Assembly: GCA_003532515.1 (NCBI GenBank)
Contig: DOEX01000075.1
Location: 1 to 11,282, forward strand
Direction: 5' to 3'
Origin: Anaerolineaceae bacterium
GTDB lineage: Bacteria; Chloroflexota; Anaerolineae; Anaerolineales; Anaerolineaceae
Length of the DNA: 11,282 bases
Below are positions 6,023 to 11,282 of the stretch, one piece after another. Position 1 is the first letter of the stretch, and each line of letters starts with the position of its first letter. The notes under the pieces were generated by a model. It saw nothing but the letters and a program-made list of their open reading frames with translations. It was not told where the DNA came from and made no database searches. A program made the position numbers and the translations under genes.

Positions 6023-7404
6023 AGAAAATCAGTATTGTTTTCACGATCCTGGTAGCGGCTGCCATGCTGCTCTCTGCATGCGGTACAGCTACCCCCACTG
6101 ATGCCCCGGCAACTCAGACGCCTGGACCGACCAAGGCTGCGCCAGAGCCGACCGCAGTGCCGACGAGCGCGGCCCGCTCCGACGGACTTCCCGTTTACAC
6201 AGGCGGCCCCGCCGAGATCCGTATGGGTTGGTGGGGCAACGACGAACGAGCCGCCAAAACCCTACAGGTGATCCAGCTGTTCCAAGAGGCATATCCCGAG
6301 ATCAAAGTCATGGGTGAGCCTAATGGCGGCACGGCCGACCACTTTGCGATCATTGACACGCAGCTAGCGGCTAATAACGCCCCCGACATTATCCAGTTCG
6401 GCGGCAACTGGGCCGATTACCAGCAGTACCTTGAACCACTCAATGGCTATCTCGGTACACAGCTCCTAATCGACACCCCCGAGCGGTTTGACCAGACTGC
6501 GCTTATCCCAGCGACAGCAGCCGATGGCAACTTCTATGTCGTAAGTCTTGGCACGAACACGCTCATTCTCGCCTATAACAAGACGATGATTGAGGCAGCG
6601 GGTGTCCCTCTCCCAGTAGACAACATGACCTGGGATGAGCTCATCGCCTACGGCAAGGAGCTTAAGGCGAAACTCCCCGAGGGTGTTGCACCCTTCGTGG
6701 ACAACAGCACCAATCAGGCGAACTACCTCAGCTATTTCTATACTCAGCAGGGTACCCAGTTATGGACTCTTGACGACGGCGGAAAATCCTATGCGACGGT
6801 TGAGTCCGCCAAGAAATGGCTTCAAATATGGGCGGATATGCGCGCTGAAGGGCTAATCCCCGATGCAGACACCACCGCGACCTACGCCGAAACCGGGACG
6901 GACAGCTCGGCGCTAGTGGCGGGCAAGGCGGTTATTGGTTTGATCTGGAGCAACCAGTTAACAAGTTACCAGGCAGCCATGACCGATAAGCTCGGCGCGA
7001 CGACACTCCCCGTGGGTGGCGAAAAGTCATACGTCATTCAGATGAGCCAGTACTTGGGTATGAACAAGGACAGCCAGAACAAGGAAGCAGCTGCGTTGTT
7101 CATCAACTTCTTCGTTACCACGACCCAGTCGGGGGCGGTACTCCAAACCAATAGAGGCATTCCTTGCTCTCCGGCTGTGCGCACTGCAATTGCAGTTGGA
7201 GCCACCGAGACTGATGCGGAGGTTTACAGGATCTACAATGCAATAGCCGACCGCACGATCCCACAGGGACCGAACCTCCCGAATGACCAAGAGTTTGTGA
7301 ACGAACTTGCGCTGATCGGTCAGTCGGTAGCGTACGGAAGGTCCACGGTTGACGAGGCCGCGGCGGACTTGCAAGCATTGATCGAGCGTCTGGCGGTCAA
7401 GTAA
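6019..7404 (+). CDS. CUT1 ABC transporter sugar-binding lipoprotein
   Basis: This 461-residue extracellular solute-binding protein (SBP family 1, MalE/UgpB-like) captures an oligosaccharide and delivers it to the two permeases. A lipoprotein signal MKKISIVFTILVAAAMLLSAC ends at the lipobox cysteine C21. A flexible Thr/Pro/Ala linker (about residues 22-55) follows, a style common in Chloroflexota. The mature domain shows IRMGWWGNDERAAKTLQVI, FQEAYPEIKV, NNAPDIIQFGGNWADY, LILAYNKTMIEAAGVPLP with the usual TWDEL, and a C-terminal hinge region with AALFINFFVTT. AAGGAGA at 6003-6009 precedes the ATG by nine bases. It is last in the plus-strand unit and is followed directly by a strong hairpin terminator. 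A uronic-acid-containing xylo- or pectic oligosaccharide is the inferred ligand from context only. G+C is high: 34 of 60 bases at 6241-6300. Confidence 0.95.
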   Translation: MKKISIVFTILVAAAMLLSACGTATPTDAPATQTPGPTKAAPEPTAVPTSAARSDGLPVYTGGPAEIRMGWWGNDERAAKTLQVIQLFQEAYPEIKVMGEPNGGTADHFAIIDTQLAANNAPDIIQFGGNWADYQQYLEPLNGYLGTQLLIDTPERFDQTALIPATAADGNFYVVSLGTNTLILAYNKTMIEAAGVPLPVDNMTWDELIAYGKELKAKLPEGVAPFVDNSTNQANYLSYFYTQQGTQLWTLDDGGKSYATVESAKKWLQIWADMRAEGLIPDADTTATYAETGTDSSALVAGKAVIGLIWSNQLTSYQAAMTDKLGATTLPVGGEKSYVIQMSQYLGMNKDSQNKEAAALFINFFVTTTQSGAVLQTNRGIPCSPAVRTAIAVGATETDAEVYRIYNAIADRTIPQGPNLPNDQEFVNELALIGQSVAYGRSTVDEAAADLQALIERLAVK

Positions 7405-7428
7405 GTTCCAGCAAGAGTGACAGTTTCA

Positions 7429-7459
7429 AAAAGCGCGGGGTCATAGACCCCGCGCTTTT
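7429..7459. terminator. Bidirectional intrinsic terminator between convergent operons
   Basis: AAAAGCGCGGGGTC (7429-7442) and GACCCCGCGCTTTT (7446-7459) pair perfectly over 14 bp around the loop ATA. The GC-rich core flanked by A-run and T-run gives a terminator on both strands. It sits 24 bases after the lipoprotein stop and 40 bases from the end of uxaE on the other strand. Confidence 0.9.
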
Positions 7460-7499
7460 ACATTCCCCGATCTGGACACATTTAACCGGGATTCCATTG

Positions 7500-8666
7500 T
7501 TACATACTTAAGAGACTCAAGTGCTTTTTAAAGTAACGGGTCAAATTCGCACAATATCCGTCTGCATTTTTTATTAATGTGTTATGTATCTCTCTACCAT
7601 ACTTCATAATGGCTGAACCAAAAGTCACATGCAAGATCTCACGTGCGTGAAAATCATCCAATAGAGCAGACAGCTCGACAACATTCGGAACTTTACTTAT
7701 CTCAGCAGACACATGGTAGGTTAACCTGTCTTCTGAATACCTTTCCAAACCTAGGGACCAAATCTTAGAAAATAGTTCAGGTTCATTGAGAGCAATGGTT
7801 CGCAGTCCTTCCAGGTAACTCGTACCCGCTGTTTTTACATGCAATCTTTCACCCCAGTGCTTCACCATTAAGGGGTAAACGCTGAACTTGTCTGATCCTG
7901 AATGCAAGCTAATTTTGTAAGAATCGAAATGGGCAGTGACCGCAGCATGCCTGGCCAATTCAATATCCAATGCTTGAATATCACCAATATAATCCACGCC
8001 TTTTTCAAACCGGCCGATAGAACGCGGTGCCAATGATGTGAACTTTATCCCTTTACGCATTAGTTCATTGGCAATAAAAAAATGCTCCAGTGGCGTAGTA
8101 GGTGTATCTGTTTCATCTACGGAGATCTAAAAATAAAATTCATCTTTGAGTTCGCTGAGACGTCGGTACATTTCTTCTGTATGGCGGATGGCCTTACCAT
8201 ATTTGACCAGCGCTCTCAAGAGGTTTTCCATGTCGAAAATACCAAATCCGTGTTCTTCAGGATTCGCTAAATATATTGCAACCAACTCACCCCAATCAAA
8301 ACCCTTGGTTTTTTCCAGTAATACAGCCATTGGATCAGTATCCGCTCAGTTATCCACATGATCACCGGGATCAACTGTGAATAAGGTATATCCAGCATCA
8401 ACAAAACCTGCCAGATCATCCACGGTTTTAAGGTGATCGGCGTCAGCACCCCAAGGGGAATCCAAACCTGCAGCATCGACCGCCCGTCTCGCATCATTAA
8501 TCACCTGTTGGAGGGTACGCCCTATTCGCGCATTTTCCCTTACAGACTGCTGCGCAAAAACCGGAGAAAACCGGGTTCCCTTTACAGCAGCAATATGACC
8601 AGGAGTGGCAAGTCGTAGTCGATCGCCAAAACCAAATGAAGGTCTTATTCCAAGAGGAGTTAGCAT
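7500..8666 (-). pseudogene. uxaE: Tagaturonate epimerase (UxaE family), broken by two in-frame stops
   Basis: A continuous frame of 388 codons is interrupted by TGA at 8346-8348 (codon 107) and TAG at 8127-8129 (codon 180), with no frameshift. The open parts are 8349-8666, 8130-8345 and 7503-8126. UxaE converts tagaturonate to fructuronate, letting galacturonate enter the glucuronate branch. Family blocks appear in order: FGFGDRLRLATPGH near the start, then DPGDHVDN just before the TGA. Immediately after the TAG come ISVDETDTPTTPLEHFF, SLAPRSIGRFEKGVDYIGD, SLHSGSDKFSVYPL, HVKTAGTSYLEGL and FGSAIMKYG. The ATG at 8666 is supported by AGAAGGA eight bases upstream and only 30 bases from the end of uxaC. 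It lacks the extra N-terminal segment I recall for the Thermotoga enzyme, so it is a compact form. The TAG sits where a Glu is plausible. The second half is AT-rich. Whether any fragment is active is doubtful. Confidence 0.8.
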
Positions 8667-8696
8667 AAATTCATCCTTCTGCAGGGTTCAACCCAG

Positions 8697-10130
8697 TTAT
8701 TCAAATAGTTTGTAGGAACGTATTGCCAGCCTGACCGAAAGGTCAAACATCATTTCCAATGCATCGTCCATATCAACCAGGTGTCGAACTACCAATCCAG
8801 CAACCCAGTTTGCAGATGCCCGGCGCCAGACATCATGCCTGGTAGGAATGGAACAAAAAGTGCGCGTGTCATCATTAAAACCTGTCGTATTATAAATACC
8901 GGCGGTTTCCATAACCTGATCAAAATACCGCGCCATTCCATTTAAACTATCATGGAACCACCAGGGCGGGCCTATTTTTATTGCAGGATAATGACCTGCA
9001 AGGGTAGCCAGTTCACGCGAGTAAGATGTTTCATCCAAAGTGAATAGAATTAATGTGAGCCTGGTGTCATTGCCATATTTATTAAGAAGAGGTTGTAGAT
9101 TACGGGTGTATTCTGTCTGAACTGGAATATCACACCCCTTATCCAGACCAAATCGCTGGAACACGAGATCATTGTGATTCCTGAAGGATCCTGGATGAAG
9201 CTGCATCACAAGGCCATCCTCAATACTCATGCGAGCCATTTCGATGAGCATATGGGCTGTGAACCTGGCAGAATCTTCATTGCCCACCTGTCCGTGGAGA
9301 GCGCGTTGGAAAATTGACTCAGCTTCGATTTTGGATAATTCTGCAGTCTTAGGAGTGATGCACGCATGATCCGTGGCAGTAGCACCCATTCCCTTGAAAA
9401 ATTCTCTGCGTTCTTCCAAAGCATGGATATAAGTTACGAAATCAGTGATCTCATATCCGCAGACTCGTCCCAGGTCAGCAATATTATTCCGCCAGTTTGG
9501 AGCATCCAAGTTGACGACCGCATCCGGTCGAAAAGTGGGAATGATCCTGCCATCCCAACCAGATTCCTTGATAGTTTTGTGGTGAGTCAAGTTATCAGTT
9601 GCCGCGTCAGTAGTGCATAGAACACTGATATTGAATTTCTTGAACAATGCTCTCGGAGAGAATTCCGGGCGGGACAATTTCTCAGAGATCTCATCGAATA
9701 AAGTGTCTGATGATTCTAAAGATGGTTTGACATTAATGCCAAATACTTCATGCAAATCCTGGTTCAACCAGATACCCGAAGGGGTTCCCCGAAACAAATG
9801 GTAATTCTCACAAAACAACCTCCAGATTTTCCGGTGGTCGTTTTCAACATACCCACCATCTTGGCGTGGAACACCTAGGGCTTCTAGCGGAATTCCCTAT
9901 GAGTACAGCATCCTGGTTATATAATGATCTGGAATGATGAATAAATCGGCTGGTGAACCAAATGACGCTTGAGAATTACTAAATAAAGCTGGATCCACGT
10001 GCCAATGCGGACTGACAATTGGTAGATGGGCAATTGTCTCATACAAAGTAGCAGCAACATTTCGGATGGAAGGATCGGGTGAAAAAAAGCGTTCAGGTGG
10101 AAGTGATTGTTGGGTTAGACTATTCTTCAT
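8697..10130 (-). pseudogene. uxaC: Glucuronate/galacturonate isomerase (UxaC), broken by one in-frame TAG
   Basis: A frame of 477 codons, normal UxaC length, is cut only by TAG at 9897-9899 (codon 78). Upstream lies the metal-binding SPHWHVDP (H42 and H44) and FIIPDHYITRMLYS. The frame then continues GIPLEALGVPRQDGG, ENYHLFRGTPSGIWLN, VLCTTDAATDNL, MQLHPGSFRNHND and the C-terminal WRRASANWVAGLV. UxaC interconverts glucuronate with fructuronate and galacturonate with tagaturonate, the first step of uronate catabolism. In relatives the stop position is often Gln in MLYSQG, so CAG to TAG is the simplest change. AGGAGA at 10137-10142 supports the ATG at 10130. A TATAAT box and palindrome lie upstream, and uxaE follows after 30 bases. 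An internal ATG at 9818 could start a C-terminal piece, but it would lack the HxH metal site and should be inactive. Confidence 0.93.
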
Positions 10131-10156
10131 CGATTATTCTCCTGATTGAAGCTTAT

Positions 10157-10190
10157 AGTTAGCACTGCCGCTAGCGTTAACTAAATTATA
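10157..10190 (-). promoter_or_regulatory. Promoter -10 box and palindromic operator of the uxaC-uxaE unit
   Basis: Reading on the minus strand, a perfect TATAAT (plus coordinates 10185-10190) is followed two bases later by a 26-bp imperfect palindrome at 10157-10182. Nine of its 13 symmetric pairs match, with outer arms AGTTA and TAACT and a central CG dinucleotide. LacI-family operators often have such a central CG, and GntR-type binding is also possible. The palindrome would cover the transcription start and could block initiation. No -35 hexamer fits well. The regulator that binds it is not evident: the site is unlike the repeats before the DeoR-family gene. Confidence 0.5.
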
Positions 10191-10216
10191 ATCAAACTTG
10201 GATATTTGACTGCTAG

Positions 10217-11191
10217 TTATAAACCCATTAAGAATTGAAAACTCTGGTCTAAGAATCCTGGCAATGTCCCGTGACCGAAATCTGGATAAATTGCCATTCT
10301 CTTATGAGAAGTGATTTTGTTGTAAGTAGCAAACTGCGACGATGGAGGGCAAATCGTATCCATTAGCCCAATTCCCCAAAGAATATCTGCCCGGATGCGA
10401 GAGGCTAAGTGCTGAATATCGATGTATCCTAGCTTCTCAAAGACCGAATCTTCATGCTCATGCATTGGATCAAAGAAACGAAAGTACTCCTGCAGTTCTC
10501 GGTATGCATCTTTGGCCTGATCCATTTCCCAAACCCGTTTGTAATCACTCAAGAATGGGAAAATCGGAGCTGCTCGTTTTATCCGTGGCTCTAGAGCTGA
10601 ACATGCAAGGGTTAATGCTCCGCCCTGACTTCCTCCCATGACTCCAATTCTATCGGGATCAACATCAGGCATCTCCATTACAATTCTTGCCAATTGTGCA
10701 GTATCTAAGAAAATCTGCCTATACAATAGTTTTTGTGGGGAACCATTTAACGCCTCGTCAAGCCCACGGATGATGTGACCGTGAAGTGTATTGCCAAGAA
10801 CTCTGCCAATATCCTCAGATAGACCTCCCTGCCCACGGCAATCTAAAGCCGCAACTGTAAACCCCAGTGCAACGTAACCCAGTTTATCTACCCAATCTCC
10901 AGAGTTCCCGGCGTATCCGTGGAACATTAGAACTGCTGGATGAGGTGAAATAGCCTTCTGAGGGAGGAGTAGCTTGGCGTGCACACGCGCACCACCGATT
11001 CCAGTGAAATACAAATGAAAACATTCAACACCTGATACTTGAAATTCAGATGGTATCATCTCAACTTGCGAATTGATCGAACGCATTTCTGCTAAACCTT
11101 TATCCCAAAAATCGTCAAAATCATCCGGCCGTGGGTTAATTCCTTGATATGTTTTTAGCTGATCAAAAGGAAGATCAAAAAAAAGTGGCAT
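10217..11191 (-). CDS. CE7 family acetyl esterase (acetyl xylan esterase / cephalosporin C deacetylase type)
   Basis: This alpha/beta-hydrolase of 324 residues, the usual CE7 length, removes acetyl groups from xylo-oligosaccharides and other small esters; family members are cytoplasmic hexamers. The start LFFDLPFDQLKTYQGINPRP with DFDDFWDKGL is diagnostic. HGYAGNSGDW carries the oxyanion residue Y93. RGQGG is at 119-123 and GGSQGG at 186-191 with nucleophile S188. GLMDTICPPS gives D278, and H307 completes the triad. The conserved CE7 pair HE at the catalytic histidine reads HG here (H307-G308). No signal peptide is visible. AAGGAG at 11201-11206, about nine bases before the ATG at 11191, supports the start. 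It is the only complete unbroken minus-strand gene in the window, lies 86 bases ahead of uxaC, and fits the role of deacetylating imported hemicellulose fragments. The stop is TAA. Confidence 0.93.
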   Translation of the reverse strand: MPLFFDLPFDQLKTYQGINPRPDDFDDFWDKGLAEMRSINSQVEMIPSEFQVSGVECFHLYFTGIGGARVHAKLLLPQKAISPHPAVLMFHGYAGNSGDWVDKLGYVALGFTVAALDCRGQGGLSEDIGRVLGNTLHGHIIRGLDEALNGSPQKLLYRQIFLDTAQLARIVMEMPDVDPDRIGVMGGSQGGALTLACSALEPRIKRAAPIFPFLSDYKRVWEMDQAKDAYRELQEYFRFFDPMHEHEDSVFEKLGYIDIQHLASRIRADILWGIGLMDTICPPSSQFATYNKITSHKRMAIYPDFGHGTLPGFLDQSFQFLMGL

Positions 11192-11233
11192 GTTCGATTA
11201 CTCCTTGTAGATAAAGAATTTCGTAATATATTT

Positions 11234-11282
11234 TTATGAGAGGAATTTTTTTATCAAACTAAGTAATCCGTCATAAGTTTTT
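11234..11282 (-). CDS. Possible C-terminal tail of an upstream gene
   Basis: A minus-strand frame enters from the right edge and gives 15 codons, KTYDGLLSLIKKFLS, before TAA at 11234-11236. Its amphipathic, Leu/Lys-rich character and position 42 bases ahead of the esterase start suit the end of an operon neighbour. It is far too short to identify, and a chance frame cannot be excluded. Confidence 0.28.
   Translation of the reverse strand, partial: KTYDGLLSLIKKFLS

Noticed and set aside
612..9899. Reassignment of a stop codon to an amino acid as the explanation for the interrupted genes
   Set aside because: All three stops occur within genes, the residues they replace differ, and TAA and TAG also end intact genes here. 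Only general readthrough or decay fits.
1..11282. CRISPR array, tRNA or rRNA gene, transposase or insertion-sequence ends
   Set aside because: None was recognisable on either strand. The only tandem repeat of note is the 10-bp block at 3146-3175.

Overview
The window looks like a chromosomal carbohydrate-use locus from an anaerobic Chloroflexota bacterium (Anaerolineae-like). The main clue is the substrate-binding lipoprotein: its lipobox is followed by a long Thr/Pro/Ala linker typical of that group. The mix of uronate catabolism, family-4 glycosidase and acetyl esterase fits a degrader of plant polysaccharide. The taxonomic call is inference from protein style, not from a marker gene.

Layout. 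Positions 1-306 (minus) hold the N-terminal part of a PyrK-like flavin/iron-sulfur electron-transfer subunit that runs off the left edge. Positions 303-1491 (minus) are a decayed AbiE-type toxin-antitoxin pair: an AbiEii nucleotidyltransferase broken by two in-frame stops, and an AbiEi antitoxin that has lost its N-terminal part. Positions 1585-7404 (plus) are an intact sugar module: a GH4 glycosidase with the CHEV signature known from alpha-glucuronidases, a DeoR-family regulator with a well-formed promoter and repeat-type operator, two CUT1 permeases and a solute-binding lipoprotein. A strong hairpin at 7429-7459 closes this module. Positions 7500-11191 (minus) run convergently: a CE7 acetyl esterase (intact), then uxaC (uronate isomerase, one in-frame stop) and uxaE (tagaturonate epimerase, two in-frame stops). 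uxaC is preceded by a TATAAT box and a palindrome. A short C-terminal tail of another minus-strand gene may enter at the right edge.

How the genes fit together. Acetylated, glucuronic-acid-substituted xylan or pectin fragments would be imported by the ABC system (its ATPase is not in the window), deacetylated by the CE7 esterase and cleaved by the GH4 enzyme. The released uronate would be isomerised by UxaC and epimerised by UxaE towards the 2-keto-3-deoxygluconate route. As written, uxaC and uxaE cannot give full-length proteins by standard decoding, so the uronate branch appears to be interrupted while uptake and hydrolysis remain intact.

The most unusual signal is five in-frame premature stops (three TAG, one TAA, one TGA) in three minus-strand genes whose reading frames are otherwise continuous and free of frameshifts. 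Ordinary recent gene decay is the simplest explanation. Readthrough or sequence error should be excluded first.
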